Origin: Westiellopsis prolifica IICB1
GTDB lineage: Bacteria > Cyanobacteriota > Cyanobacteriia > Cyanobacteriales > Nostocaceae
NCBI RefSeq assembly: GCF_004323185.1
Contig: NZ_NAPS01000001.1
Location: 1,607,358-1,671,357, forward strand
DNA length: 64,000 nt
Direction: 5' to 3'
In this document: piece by piece, positions 9,336 through 19,207 of the stretch
Layout: every line of letters begins with the position of its first letter
How positions within the stretch are numbered: the first letter of the stretch is position 1
Notes under the pieces: model-generated
The model's input: the letters and a program-made list of their open reading frames with translations, nothing else
The model's database searches: none
Told to the model about the DNA's origin: nothing
Translations under genes and position numbers: made by a program

Positions 9336-11087
9336 ATGAGTCGATATTTTATGATGCGTCGTATTGTTTTTGTATTTATCTCTTTTTTACTAAACGTTGT
9401 AGAAACTCCATTTGTACAAGCACAGACACAAACTAATCAACAAACGCAAACACAAAATTCACAAACACAAAATTCACAAACTCCAAATAAAAAACCTGGA
9501 CTAGAGTCTGAACCAGACTTACTTCCAAGAGCTATCAGATTATCAATCGTAAATGGCGTAATTGAATATCTGCAAAATAGTAAACAAGTTACTATCGGAT
9601 TGGAATGGTCTTTATTACCGATTGATGAAAATTTACTAGAATCAGCAAGAGAATTCTATGAAAAAGATGAACCAGTAACTTGTTCAATTCGTAATGAGAA
9701 TCTTGGTAAGTCAAATAAGTGGATTGAGGATTTATCTGAAAAATGTCAACAACGTTTGCGTGAAGCATTCATGGTATCAGACCTAAAAACTTTAAATTCT
9801 GATCCAAATTCTCAGATAAAATTTCAAAAATATTGGAATCCTGAAGAAAATGGAGATGGAGTCCAGCTTGTTAAACAAGGATCTGTCACAGCATCGGAGT
9901 ATTTTGGTCTTCTGCGAGATAATATCCAAATTACAAATTTATTGAAGAGTAAGGGTATTTCCTATTCTTTTGATGTTAGTGGAGCAACACCCCAAGGACA
10001 ATTTCCCCGCATTAGTGATCAAGATATTACTTGGGATATGAAAATTTATAGGTTTGCTGTTGCGCGTCCACAGAATCAACCTATATATATTTATCGCTTT
10101 GTTGTCAAAGCTGTTATAGAACCATTTAATCTCACTTTTGCGAAAGCGGACAATACAAAAGCTGATTTGAACGTTGCTATCAGCTTTAAGAGAGGGGAAG
10201 AAACAGTAGGATTAAGTAATCTAAAGCTTATTGCTTCACCCATTCCAATAGAAATACAAATGAAAAAAGGTCAGCAGACGAATTTAAAAAAATTAGAAGA
10301 CGCCAAAGCTTTTACACAATTAAATACTGCTTTAAGTTTTTTCGGTAGTCCTGATTTAAGTCAAATAGTCAGTAATAACTTTTTGGGAGGGACTAGTAAT
10401 ACTAGCATTATTACAGGTGGCTTGATTAACGATAAAGTAGCACAACCAATTATTGGACTTAATCTGGATCTACTAGATTTAGGTAGTTCTAAAGTTGGTG
10501 GTTTACTCGGAATTGGATTAACTGATAATAATTCTCTTTATATTGGACCTAGTTTTCAGTATTCTATTCTTACCTTGTCCGCTGGTGGGAGAATTTTTGA
10601 AAAAAAAGACTTTACGAGAATAGAACCAGCAGGTGTTATATCTTTTGATTTATCTCAAGTAATTGGTGGTAAACAACAAAATCGCAAGATTGAGCTTGAT
10701 GAAAGTAAAGTTGGTGGAGACTGGGGAAAAGCCAGTGAAGAAATTGTTAAGGATTTGACACTTGTAGATTGGGGAGTCACTCAAAATCCTAATATTCAGC
10801 AATCTTTGACACTCGTTAGAGAAAAAGATTGTACAGGAAATCAAATTCAACCCACTGAATATGCTGAACTTCCAATTAATATTAGTACAGGTGAAAAATC
10901 AAGCTTGAAGTTTATACCTCAAGGTATATACAAATATCAAGGACTAGATAAATTACCAATCATATATGCATTACATGATGATGGTGTCCCTGTAGAAAAA
11001 AATTTCGATATTAATTTCTGTCCGACTGGAGAAAAACAAACAGTAAAAAGGATTCGTTTGAGTGTAGAAATGGTTAATCCAAGTTAA
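9336..11087 (+). CDS. Unknown secreted protein with Gln/Thr-rich linker
   Basis: This 583-residue protein begins with a signal peptide: basic MMRR, a hydrophobic core and a probable cleavage after VQA near residue 29. A low-complexity linker of repeated QTQNS units (about 30-50) follows. The rest is mixed alpha/beta without a motif I recognise. Residues about 350-430 alternate Gly with short beta-strand-like segments (LLGIGLTDNNSLYIGPSFQY), which could be outer-membrane or periplasmic strands. Cysteines are few. The start is the ATG at 9336; ATGs at 9351/9354 would give a more conventional signal peptide. AT-rich, next to another unknown gene; accessory character is likely but function is unknown. 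Confidence 0.7.
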   Translation: MSRYFMMRRIVFVFISFLLNVVETPFVQAQTQTNQQTQTQNSQTQNSQTPNKKPGLESEPDLLPRAIRLSIVNGVIEYLQNSKQVTIGLEWSLLPIDENLLESAREFYEKDEPVTCSIRNENLGKSNKWIEDLSEKCQQRLREAFMVSDLKTLNSDPNSQIKFQKYWNPEENGDGVQLVKQGSVTASEYFGLLRDNIQITNLLKSKGISYSFDVSGATPQGQFPRISDQDITWDMKIYRFAVARPQNQPIYIYRFVVKAVIEPFNLTFAKADNTKADLNVAISFKRGEETVGLSNLKLIASPIPIEIQMKKGQQTNLKKLEDAKAFTQLNTALSFFGSPDLSQIVSNNFLGGTSNTSIITGGLINDKVAQPIIGLNLDLLDLGSSKVGGLLGIGLTDNNSLYIGPSFQYSILTLSAGGRIFEKKDFTRIEPAGVISFDLSQVIGGKQQNRKIELDESKVGGDWGKASEEIVKDLTLVDWGVTQNPNIQQSLTLVREKDCTGNQIQPTEYAELPINISTGEKSSLKFIPQGIYKYQGLDKLPIIYALHDDGVPVEKNFDINFCPTGEKQTVKRIRLSVEMVNPS

Positions 11088-11179
11088 AAGTTAAAAGACA
11101 AAAGAAAGAAAAATAAAATATATATTTAGGTTTAGTGTCCCTAAGTTGATTTATGGGGATTATCTTTTGACTGACCATT

Positions 11180-11203
11180 CCGAGCAGGGTACAAGAAAGC
11201 GGA
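11180..11203. repeat. 24-bp sequence repeated inverted at 45868-45891
   Basis: The stretch beginning CCGAGCAGGGTACAAGAAAG is an exact 24-bp reverse complement of 45868-45891, and similarity continues a little on one side (GACCATT). Both copies are intergenic. Probably a fragment of a dispersed element. Confidence 0.7.
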
Positions 11204-11349
11204 CTCGTCCGTGGAATAAATCGAAAATCGAAAATCCAAAATCGGATGACTTTTATCTTTTTACTTTTTAACTGATTTGCTGTAAGCTAAACTTGATTTT
11301 TGCCATTTTCTTACCGCCTTAATCTCATGACAGCAGTGGAGAAATAACC

Positions 11350-12348
11350 ATGTTAACGCGTCAGTTGGGAAAGAACGGGCCGACTATATCAGCAATCGGC
11401 CTTGGATGTATGGGTATGTCGGATTTCTATGGACCAGCAGACCGAGAGGAGAGCATCGCAACTATTCATGCTGCTCTCGATGCAGGTATAACATTACTAG
11501 ATACTGGTGATTTTTATGGAATGGGTCACAACGAACTGTTATTGCATGAAGCACTGACAGGACGACGACGGGAAGATGTGTTTATTGCAGTCAAATTTGG
11601 AGCGTTGCGATCGCCTGATGGTAATTTTATCGGTTTTGATGCTCGTCCTCAAGCTGTGAAAACTGCACTTGCCTATACATTACAACGATTAGGAACCGAT
11701 TATATAGACCTGTATCAACCAGCTCGGCTCGATCCAGCAGTGCCAATTGAAGATACAATCGGAGCGATCGCCGAAATGATCCAAGCTGGATATATTAGAT
11801 ATGTCGGATTGTCTGAAGCAAGTGCAGACACGCTGCGACGCGCACATGCGATTCATCCGCTTACCTGGTTGCAAATCGAATACTCACTTCTCAGTCGTGG
11901 AATTGAAAATGAAATTCTCCCGACTGTGCGGGAATTGGGTATTGGGGTCACCGCTTACGGTGTACTTTCGCGGGGTTTGTTGAGTGGTCATTGGTCAAAA
12001 GACCGTTCCCAAACAGCGCAGGATTTCCGCAGTCATTTACCCCGCTTTTCTGGAGAAAATCTGGAGCGGAATTTGTCGCTAGTCGAAGCACTCCGCAGTA
12101 TTGCAGAAGAACAGAATGCGACTGTTGCACAAGTGGCGATCGCTTGGGTTTTGTCACGAGGTAATGATATCATTCCGTTGATTGGAGCGCGACGTCGCAA
12201 TCGGTTAGAAGAAGCACTCGCTGCTATCAATCTACACCTTACAGATAATCAACTAGCTCAAATTGAAACAGCAATTCCACCTGACGCTGTCGCTGGCGAT
12301 CGTTATGATTCAGATCAGATGGCGATTTTGGATAGCGAAAAGAGTTGA
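11350..12348 (+). CDS. Aldo/keto reductase
   Basis: NADPH-dependent oxidoreductases of this family reduce aldehydes and ketones in the cytosol. The 332-residue TIM-barrel starts with the typical [20 protein letters not shown]. The catalytic tetrad residues Asp51, Tyr56 and Lys82 are visible ([14 protein letters not shown]). The fourth residue, normally His in DLYYQHRVDP, is Ala125 here (DLYQPARLD). This variant is, to my knowledge, seen in a subgroup of the family, and it may change rate or substrate. The cofactor-binding end ([22 protein letters not shown]) is intact. The ATG at 11350 has a GGAGAAA site 5-11 bp upstream. A single gene; substrate unknown. Confidence 0.93.
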   Translation: MLTRQLGKNGPTISAIGLGCMGMSDFYGPADREESIATIHAALDAGITLLDTGDFYGMGHNELLLHEALTGRRREDVFIAVKFGALRSPDGNFIGFDARPQAVKTALAYTLQRLGTDYIDLYQPARLDPAVPIEDTIGAIAEMIQAGYIRYVGLSEASADTLRRAHAIHPLTWLQIEYSLLSRGIENEILPTVRELGIGVTAYGVLSRGLLSGHWSKDRSQTAQDFRSHLPRFSGENLERNLSLVEALRSIAEEQNATVAQVAIAWVLSRGNDIIPLIGARRRNRLEEALAAINLHLTDNQLAQIETAIPPDAVAGDRYDSDQMAILDSEKS

Positions 12349-12388
12349 AAAGGGATTAGAGATTGGGGAATGGGGAAGAGATTTTCTG

Positions 12389-12488
12389 GCGTTGCTGAAT
12401 CAAGATATGAAAGCCAATACGCTTGGTGTTAAGAATTTTTCGTCATAATTTTAAGCATGTAGAAACATTGCACTGCAACGTCTCTAGA
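12389..12488. repeat. Composite dispersed repeat remnant
   Basis: It begins GGCGTTGCTGAATCAAGATA, the same tip as the MITE-like element at 51668-51802. It continues into CAATACGCTTGG and TTTTTCGTCATAATTTT, shared with 4348-4402 and (inverted) 21318-21375, and ends in a decayed palindrome (GTAGAAACATTGCA...GTCTCTAGAC). It looks like a degraded copy of a composite element. Confidence 0.6.
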
Positions 12489-12565
12489 CATCGAAAAACC
12501 ACGCCAATAATCTTAACCGAACTGTATTGAGATATAAGGTAACTTACCTAACTTCCAATTTCTTG

Positions 12566-13498
12566 CTATAAATTAGCCTTAAGTTGTCGCAATTGCTTTT
12601 TCAAATTCTCCAATCTACTTTCCCACTGATTTTTATTAACAGGTACGGGGATATCTACTGCTGGTAAAGCTGAATTGAGATTGCGGTAGTATTCCCAAAT
12701 TTCCCAGTAGGGACAACCTGGTTGAATGCGAATACCTGCCCAATGTAAATATTGTAGGGGTTGATTGACTGCGGGATCAAATAGTACATGATCCTGAGTT
12801 TGAAAATTTGGAGTTCCCGCCCAATTTCCTGGTGCTTTCCCCTCACGACGGACTATATTAAAACGACGAGGAATGCGCTTGAGAAGCATATAGTTGATAA
12901 TTGGTTGGTCAGATGTTTTTTGAGAAAAATCAAAATATTCAGGATGAGCAGCACATTCAGCGAAAGTTTCATACAAATCCTGTTCCGAAATTAGGTTTTT
13001 CTTAGAACCCCAAAAACCACCATTAAAAATATCTGAAATTTGATTTTCACTAAATATTTTGTTTTCTAAAATTCTGGATGTAAAAACATTATCAATACCA
13101 CCCAAATGTTGATAGTCGCAACAGATAAAATCTACTGTTTTGAGATAATTGAGATTATCGATAATTCTTTCAAAAACAACAATATCTGTGTCAATGTAAA
13201 GAAATTCATCAAAAGGGCCAAACCAACAAGCTTGTTTGCGGAATTGATTTGGTCGTGCGAAAAATTTACCGCCGAAACTGTCATGTAATTTATGAGATAG
13301 TCGGTTGATGAACTCTAAATCTTCATAAATTCCGACTTGATAATGTTTGCTGAGGATGTTGGCAATGTTGTGATAATTGTCATCATAAGGAATCATGACA
13401 ATTGGCGTTTCTTGGTCATACAATCTGATACTATTGAGGAGTGCGATCGCATGATCAGTTACCTTGTCATTAGCAATAATATAAATTCCCCGATTCAT
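12566..13498 (-). CDS. GT8-like glycosyltransferase, paralogue 1
   Basis: A cytosolic nucleotide-sugar-dependent glycosyltransferase of GT-A fold, inferred from the DxD metal-binding motif in EFLYIDTDIVVFE, the preceding hydrophobic strand, and the later FNGGFWGSK and LHWAG segments typical of GT8-like proteins. The frame is open from a TTG at 13513. I use the ATG at 13498 because it yields MNRGIYIIANDKV, which aligns with the start of the neighbouring paralogue (MKNGIYTLANDLV), and because GAGG lies 10 bp upstream. It is the last gene of the minus-strand glycan cluster, 4 bp after paralogue 2. Donor and acceptor are unknown. Confidence 0.85.
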   Translation of the reverse strand: MNRGIYIIANDKVTDHAIALLNSIRLYDQETPIVMIPYDDNYHNIANILSKHYQVGIYEDLEFINRLSHKLHDSFGGKFFARPNQFRKQACWFGPFDEFLYIDTDIVVFERIIDNLNYLKTVDFICCDYQHLGGIDNVFTSRILENKIFSENQISDIFNGGFWGSKKNLISEQDLYETFAECAAHPEYFDFSQKTSDQPIINYMLLKRIPRRFNIVRREGKAPGNWAGTPNFQTQDHVLFDPAVNQPLQYLHWAGIRIQPGCPYWEIWEYYRNLNSALPAVDIPVPVNKNQWESRLENLKKQLRQLKANL

Positions 13499-13502
13499 GA
13501 GA

Positions 13503-14513
13503 TTATACCTCAACTTTTATGCCTAATTTTCTAAAAATCCGTGTCGTTAAACTTGGTGGCGCGTTGTAAGCTTTGGCTTTAGTGTTAAACTTCGGTTGTT
13601 GTTCTGGCTGATGCAAATAGCGATAGTGTAAGAATAGATTACGATAGGGAAAATCAATATTTTCACCATCACAAACTCGATTAAAAAGCTTGGAAGATAA
13701 ACCAATATAATGCAAATAAGTTAATCTATTACCCTGATCATAGAGAACATGATTTCGGTTTTCAAAATGCGGAGAAGTCACACAACAGCCAGTAGCTTTG
13801 TTTGCAGGTAAATTCAGGGCAAAATTATAGAATGAAACGTTTGCTCTCATTCTCATATAGTTGAGAACAGATTGATTGGGAGCAGACATATATAAAACAT
13901 CTGATTCTCCTGCATTTAATTTAGACAGTAACCAATCTCTTTGTTCTAGAGGAAATATACCTCGTTTAGAAGCATAAAAACCAGAACAGAAAATTTCTGA
14001 ATTAATTTGTTGTTGATTAAATATTTCTAAAAGCTGAGGAGATTGCAAGTTATAGATATGAGCAGGATCTTTATACTGAAAGTCATAGACAACAAAATCA
14101 TGATCTTCTAACTGCTCAAAAATAAAATCTAAAGGCTGCATCACTAAGGTATCAGCATCTAAATAAATAAAATTTTCAAAGAGACTATCAGAATCAAATG
14201 CACAGTAACGGCGATTTTCACCTACTCTGTAAAACTTTTTAATTCCTCTTTCTTCCCAAGTTTGAATAGCATTTGGATGAGATTGCCATACTTTCAAAGA
14301 AAACTCTTCCCAACGAGTAAAAATATCATTATTTTCTAGTAGAGTGACATTATTTCGCGATGCAACTTCGGCACGAACTTTTTCTATTTGGTCATTATAG
14401 GCAATCACACATACAGGTAAATTATTGCCAGCATTAACTTCTATACTATTCAGTAACGCTACTAATTGATTATAAACTAAATCATTGGCTAAAGTATAGA
14501 TTCCATTTTTCAT
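13503..14513 (-). CDS. GT8-like glycosyltransferase, paralogue 2
   Basis: A 336-residue relative of the next gene downstream, with the same N-terminal strand (KNGIYTLANDL), a DxD motif in YLDADTLVMQP, an EIFCSGFYASKRG segment and an LHYIGLSSK end. These are the ordered landmarks of GT-A enzymes that transfer sugars from nucleotide donors. It starts at the ATG at 14513, 10 bp after the GT10-like gene, and the paralogue follows within 4 bp, so the three are surely one transcript. The tandem pair suggests duplication followed by divergence to add successive sugars. No signal or membrane segment is present. Confidence 0.87.
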   Translation of the reverse strand: MKNGIYTLANDLVYNQLVALLNSIEVNAGNNLPVCVIAYNDQIEKVRAEVASRNNVTLLENNDIFTRWEEFSLKVWQSHPNAIQTWEERGIKKFYRVGENRRYCAFDSDSLFENFIYLDADTLVMQPLDFIFEQLEDHDFVVYDFQYKDPAHIYNLQSPQLLEIFNQQQINSEIFCSGFYASKRGIFPLEQRDWLLSKLNAGESDVLYMSAPNQSVLNYMRMRANVSFYNFALNLPANKATGCCVTSPHFENRNHVLYDQGNRLTYLHYIGLSSKLFNRVCDGENIDFPYRNLFLHYRYLHQPEQQPKFNTKAKAYNAPPSLTTRIFRKLGIKVEV

Positions 14514-14523
14514 ATTTTTATCC

Positions 14524-15468
14524 TTACTTGTTCACAAAATTTGATAACCAGTTGAGCAAATTTAATTCATGTAAAATAATTTGACGAGCTTCAGCTATAG
14601 CATCTTTAGCTTCATACCAAGCATCAGGAGTTTTAGTCATTTCTCGAATGTAATTAATACCTTTTTCATCCAAACTAGGTAAGCGTAAAAAACTACCGGG
14701 TGGTAATAACTTATCAGCTGCTGAACCTCCATAGTAAATTGGTAAACACCATGCTAAAAGTGCATCCCATAATTTTTCACTAACATACCAATTATTGCCG
14801 CTATAATTTTCAATTGCTAGATTGTAATAGTACGGAGCCATGCCATACCATTTGTTACTTAATTCACCTGAAGATTGTACCCAGTTTGGTAAATCTCGTC
14901 CGTAAAAATCAACTATAATTCTACTAGTTTGTAAAGCCTGCAAAAAATCTAAACGCTGGCGATGGTTAGCAGTACGACTAATTCCAGAAGTAATCCAACT
15001 ACAATTGGAAATCTTTGCTGGCGGTGACATTTCATCCAAATCTCGAAAGGAATTAGCATGATACCAGATTGCAGGCATATAATCAGGATTTGGAGCAAAA
15101 TCATCAGGACCCGAAACATAACCGCAATATTTTTGAGCTTCTTGATAAGCTAGTTTATGTTTTTCAACAACTTCATCTAGAGGTGGTTCACGTAGTAAAT
15201 AAATAATTTTTTCTTGGGGAACATTACGTAGAAAATTTTTAATCTTAATTTCAGAATTTTGTGGTTTCAGGAAGTTATCTAACCAAGATGTTTTTTGATT
15301 AGGTTTAGGGAAATTAAACTGATACATTAATAGAAAATCTGGCTTGGATGCTAGTGATTGCATTTGTATATTTCCCCAAATACCAAACGGTTGGGGTGTT
15401 TGTTGCCATAGCCAATCAGCTTGTTTTTCTAATGCGTGATAGCTGCTAATCATGCCAATTTTTGTCAT
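14524..15468 (-). CDS. GT10-like (fucosyltransferase-type) glycosyltransferase
   Basis: This 314-residue protein carries the GT10 signature near the C-terminus: NYSGNNWYVSEKLWDALLAW followed by CLPIYYGG. In alpha-1,3/1,4-fucosyltransferases this region binds GDP-fucose, and the Glu-Lys pair contacts the nucleotide. A conserved HANSFRDLDEM/ITSGI region lies in the middle. The N-terminal half is a variable acceptor domain. No membrane anchor is seen, as in bacterial members. The start is the ATG at 15468. It sits between a GT4-like gene (76 bp upstream) and GT8-like paralogue 2 (10 bp downstream). The actual sugar may differ from fucose. Confidence 0.85.
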   Translation of the reverse strand: MTKIGMISSYHALEKQADWLWQQTPQPFGIWGNIQMQSLASKPDFLLMYQFNFPKPNQKTSWLDNFLKPQNSEIKIKNFLRNVPQEKIIYLLREPPLDEVVEKHKLAYQEAQKYCGYVSGPDDFAPNPDYMPAIWYHANSFRDLDEMSPPAKISNCSWITSGISRTANHRQRLDFLQALQTSRIIVDFYGRDLPNWVQSSGELSNKWYGMAPYYYNLAIENYSGNNWYVSEKLWDALLAWCLPIYYGGSAADKLLPPGSFLRLPSLDEKGINYIREMTKTPDAWYEAKDAIAEARQIILHELNLLNWLSNFVNK

Positions 15469-15544
15469 AATAATTAGTGGTTATTTTTTAATAATTCAAC
15501 TTTGTGTCTTAGTGTCTTGGTGGTTCAATAAATATTTATAATCA

Positions 15545-16762
15545 TCAGCCTGATATAATTAATTCAGGATGGAGATATTCATCAACGTAACTAAGGATTT
15601 TGGCAGCACGATTTTCCCAGGAAAATTGTTTGACAAATTCGATGATCTCTGGGTATCCTTCTTCTCTACGAGGATATGTTTCTAGTACCTGCTTTAATGC
15701 TGCGGCAAATTTCCTGGGATTATCTGGTTCACACCAAGCAGCGATCGCGTTAGTTTTTTTAAACTCCATTAATGAGGGAATTTCTGTTGCGACAATTGGA
15801 TTACCAGAGGCTAAGTAATCAAATAATTTCATTGGTGATGTAAATGTTGCAGCTGCACCGGAACAGTGAGGATGAGCTAAAACATCAGCTGCTTGTAATA
15901 AAGATGCTAAATCTTCATGCAATATATAACCTAAAAAACTGATGTTATTCGCCTGTTGTTGTTGCGCTAATTGTTGATAGTAAGCAATTTCTTTTGCATC
16001 GCCACCTGCACAAACAAATTCGATATTTGCTAATTGTTTGGCAACCTCAATTAAAATATCAATTCCTTTAAATTGTCTTAAGGCTCCTGAATAAATTACT
16101 AGTTGTTTACGTCCATTCTTAAGTAGTTTTTGCCGCCATTTTCTTGCTTTCTCTGGTTGTCTTTCTATAAAAAAGCGATTATAGCCATTATGCAATTTTA
16201 TTACTTTTTCGGCTGGCATTCCTTTAGCAATCATCCCATCTCGGACGGTATCAGCAACTGTAACAGCTACTTGAAATAAGGGATGATTAACGATTTCTGG
16301 CTCGAATTTTTTGTCTTCATGGTGATGATGTTCGTAAATAGCGGGAACGCCATGTTTGATAGCAGCTTTGATAAAATTCCAGTTCCAAGCATGAACAAGT
16401 TTGGTTTGAGAAAGAATATGAAATGGTAAATAATACTTTGTGGCGATGGTATTAGAATTAGTGAATTTTCTTTTGATATGATCAATAGGCCAGGGCATTG
16501 GTAAGGGTGCGATTTTTAATTTATCTTGCAGATTGTAGTATTTCACAAGTTCTGCTGATACTTTTATTGGTTGAAAAGGACGCGCTAAATTTAAAGGATT
16601 GAGTGCAGATAATCCTTTCGAGGGATAAGCTAAAACAGTTGAATAACCTAAATTAGCTGCTCCATTAGCTGCGTTGGTAGATTGAACTAAACTCGCTCCC
16701 GGTTTTGGGATTTCGTCTATCAAAAAAAATACGTAATGTTTGTGAGCAAAAGAATTTTTCAT
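15545..16762 (-). CDS. GT4-family glycosyltransferase
   Basis: A GT-B fold glycosyltransferase with the GT4 landmarks: an N-terminal acceptor domain, a KLHNGYNRFF linker, a donor domain beginning LVIYSGALRQFKGIDILIEV, and the E-x7-E-like region near SPMKLFDYLASGNPIVATE. It would transfer a sugar from an activated donor at the cytosolic membrane face. The frame is open from a TTG at 16768 that overlaps the ABC exporter stop. The ATG at 16762 (MKNSFAHKHYVFFLIDE) is preferred and follows that stop by 2 bp, implying translational coupling with the exporter. Length is about 405 residues, normal for the family. Confidence 0.9.
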   Translation of the reverse strand: MKNSFAHKHYVFFLIDEIPKPGASLVQSTNAANGAANLGYSTVLAYPSKGLSALNPLNLARPFQPIKVSAELVKYYNLQDKLKIAPLPMPWPIDHIKRKFTNSNTIATKYYLPFHILSQTKLVHAWNWNFIKAAIKHGVPAIYEHHHHEDKKFEPEIVNHPLFQVAVTVADTVRDGMIAKGMPAEKVIKLHNGYNRFFIERQPEKARKWRQKLLKNGRKQLVIYSGALRQFKGIDILIEVAKQLANIEFVCAGGDAKEIAYYQQLAQQQQANNISFLGYILHEDLASLLQAADVLAHPHCSGAAATFTSPMKLFDYLASGNPIVATEIPSLMEFKKTNAIAAWCEPDNPRKFAAALKQVLETYPRREEGYPEIIEFVKQFSWENRAAKILSYVDEYLHPELIISG

Positions 16763-16764
16763 AT

Positions 16765-19014
16765 TCAATTTAGTTTAATACTATCTTCAAAAGTTTCTAA
16801 ATAATTAAGTAAGCGGATGGCAGATTGTAGCGCTTTTTGAAGAAATTCATTTTCTTGCTGAGGATTCTTTATTGATTGATTTAAAAGTAAACGCAAATAG
16901 TTAATGATTTCGTTAATATCTGTGTAAAATTTCTTTACGGTATTTTTGAGGTTTAAGTGTCGGAAGTTTATGTTGTTTTTTTCTGGGTTAGGAGATAGAT
17001 TTTGCCATGTCATTTCTATGTTGATGATATCTTCCACAACATCAACAATATTGAGAATTTTCAAAGCAGATTTGTAAGCGTCTGCGATTAAATTCTGTCT
17101 TTCTTGAGGATTGTCTGCTAAGTTATCAACTAATAACAGTAGCAAACCAATCATTGAGTTTAACCGTATGCGAAATTCATGATAAATCCGCATTAAACCT
17201 TCTTGATATTTGCTGGTAGATGTTTTCTGTTCGTCAAATTGCATTGAGTACAAACGGGAATAATGACCATTTTTTTGTAAGAGTTCTTGATGAGTTCCTA
17301 CTTCTACTACACGGCCTTGATCTAAGACGGCGATTTGATCAGCTTTCTGCACGGTAGATAAGCGGTGTGCAATTACCAAGGTGGTACGATCGCGACTGAG
17401 ATCATCTATGGCTTGTTGTACTAAGCGTTCAGAAACTGTATCTAAGGCGCTGGTAGCTTCATCTAATATGAGGATGTCTGGATTTTGTAACAAAGCCCGT
17501 GCGATCGCCAGACGCTGTTTTTGTCCACCTGATAACATGACACCGCGATCGCCAATCAATGTATCAAATCCTTGGGGTAATTTACTGATAAATTCGTAAG
17601 CATTAGCCTGCTGAGTTGCAGTAATAATTTCATCATCGCTAGCATCAGTACGTCCGTAAGCAATGTTGTTTCGCACTGAATCATTAAACAAAAACGTGTC
17701 TTGACTAACTATTCCCATCCCTTTACGTAGAGATGTAATTTCAAACTCCCGTATGTCAATTCCATCAATGGTAATAGAACCGGAAACCGGGTCATAAAAT
17801 CTTGGTAAAAGGTCTGCAATAGTTGATTTTCCCGCGCCAGAAGTACCTACCAAAGCTAAAGTTGTACCATGTGGTAGAGATAAATCCACATCTTTGAGTA
17901 CCATTTTTTCATGACCGGGGTAAGCAAAAGATATATGATTAAAATTAATACTATTTTTTATTCTAATGTAAGTAATACTACCGTTTTTCATTAAAGGCTT
18001 GTCATCCCGGCGCAGAAAGTCAGCAGTTACTTCTACACTGGTGGTTGCATTTGCAAAGCTATTGCGGAGAGTATTTAACTGAGCAATTAACGGTAATAAT
18101 CTCAGTAAAATTAATAAATACGTGAGTAAGACTGTTGAAAGTGAAGTAATTTCTTTTTGAAAAAACGTGCGGCTTAAGATGACTATTAATAATAGAGAAA
18201 TAACTCCCATCACCTCACTGATTGGTGCGATCGCTTCCGAATTCATTTGAGAGCGAAAATCGGCTTTTTCACGTTCTCGAATAAATTTTTGAATACGTTG
18301 ATATTCTCTTGCTTCGTTACCTGTTGCTTTAACTAACCGAATACCACTGAGAATTTCTAAAATCGCGACTGAATATGCTTTTGACATTTCACTCAGCAGT
18401 TTTCCAAAAGTGCGAGAGCGAGCAATTATATACTGATTAATTAGTGTCACGAAAGATAGCAAAATAGTAGCAGCAATTGTTAACTGCCAAGAAATCGATA
18501 TTAGTAGACCGACAAAAACTAAGATCGTAATTCCTAGAATTACTAATTTTACGCTATTGCTAATCGTAGTTGCAGCCCTACCAATTTCCCCACCCAAGCG
18601 ATTGATTAAATCCCCAACTTTCATCTTGGCATAATAGTCTATATCTATTTCTAGTAATAGCTGTACACCTACTTCTCGCATGTCAGAAGTCAAGCGACGT
18701 GATAAATAGCTAGATGTTAAAGCACTAGCATAATTCGCTATATTTTTTAAAAAAATTATTAATATAATTGCTCCAGACATTAGCCATAAACGGTTATTAT
18801 CCGACATTTTATCAAACGGAGATATAATCGCTTTCAGAATAGGAGGAGCGTTACTTAAGTCTACTTCTTGTCCCACAATTTTTAAAATTATAGGCACAAT
18901 TAAAGTTGTACCTACTCCGTTAAATAAAGCTCCAGAAAATCCTAATACTATTGTGAGAAAAATTAGACCTGGATAGGGTTTAGCAAATCTGAGTAGTAGT
19001 TTCTGAGTAGACAT
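16765..19014 (-). CDS. ABC exporter (MsbA-like) with C-terminal HisKA-like extension
   Basis: A half-size ABC exporter: six membrane helices in residues about 15-310, then an ATPase domain with Walker A GTSGAGKST (390-398), signature LSGGQ (494-498), Walker B ILILDEA (514-520) and switch His550. Exporters of this type flip lipid-linked sugars or lipids across the inner membrane. Unusually, about 150 extra residues follow the ATPase. Residues 607-664 (start MRIYHEFRIRLNSMIG) resemble the H-box helix pair of histidine kinases, with His612 at the phosphoacceptor position. Residues 695-746 look like a second, diverged copy without the His. No kinase ATPase domain is present. The gene is flanked by glycosyltransferases on the same strand, so the cargo is probably a glycan or glycolipid. 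Confidence 0.93.
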   Translation of the reverse strand: MSTQKLLLRFAKPYPGLIFLTIVLGFSGALFNGVGTTLIVPIILKIVGQEVDLSNAPPILKAIISPFDKMSDNNRLWLMSGAIILIIFLKNIANYASALTSSYLSRRLTSDMREVGVQLLLEIDIDYYAKMKVGDLINRLGGEIGRAATTISNSVKLVILGITILVFVGLLISISWQLTIAATILLSFVTLINQYIIARSRTFGKLLSEMSKAYSVAILEILSGIRLVKATGNEAREYQRIQKFIREREKADFRSQMNSEAIAPISEVMGVISLLLIVILSRTFFQKEITSLSTVLLTYLLILLRLLPLIAQLNTLRNSFANATTSVEVTADFLRRDDKPLMKNGSITYIRIKNSINFNHISFAYPGHEKMVLKDVDLSLPHGTTLALVGTSGAGKSTIADLLPRFYDPVSGSITIDGIDIREFEITSLRKGMGIVSQDTFLFNDSVRNNIAYGRTDASDDEIITATQQANAYEFISKLPQGFDTLIGDRGVMLSGGQKQRLAIARALLQNPDILILDEATSALDTVSERLVQQAIDDLSRDRTTLVIAHRLSTVQKADQIAVLDQGRVVEVGTHQELLQKNGHYSRLYSMQFDEQKTSTSKYQEGLMRIYHEFRIRLNSMIGLLLLLVDNLADNPQERQNLIADAYKSALKILNIVDVVEDIINIEMTWQNLSPNPEKNNINFRHLNLKNTVKKFYTDINEIINYLRLLLNQSIKNPQQENEFLQKALQSAIRLLNYLETFEDSIKLN

Positions 19015-19207
19015 TGGGAAGTGAAATCAAAATATACTCATTCTTAACATGATTATTGACTAAATGTTTGAAATAGCTCAAAAGTGATGTTGAGAAAGTT
19101 AAATAATTAGAATATTGGTATTCAGTGTTTTTACGGTTGCATCTTGATTTATGTAAAGGTTAGTCAATCCAAATATAATCAGATTTTAGAATGCATATTA
19201 TCAAAAC

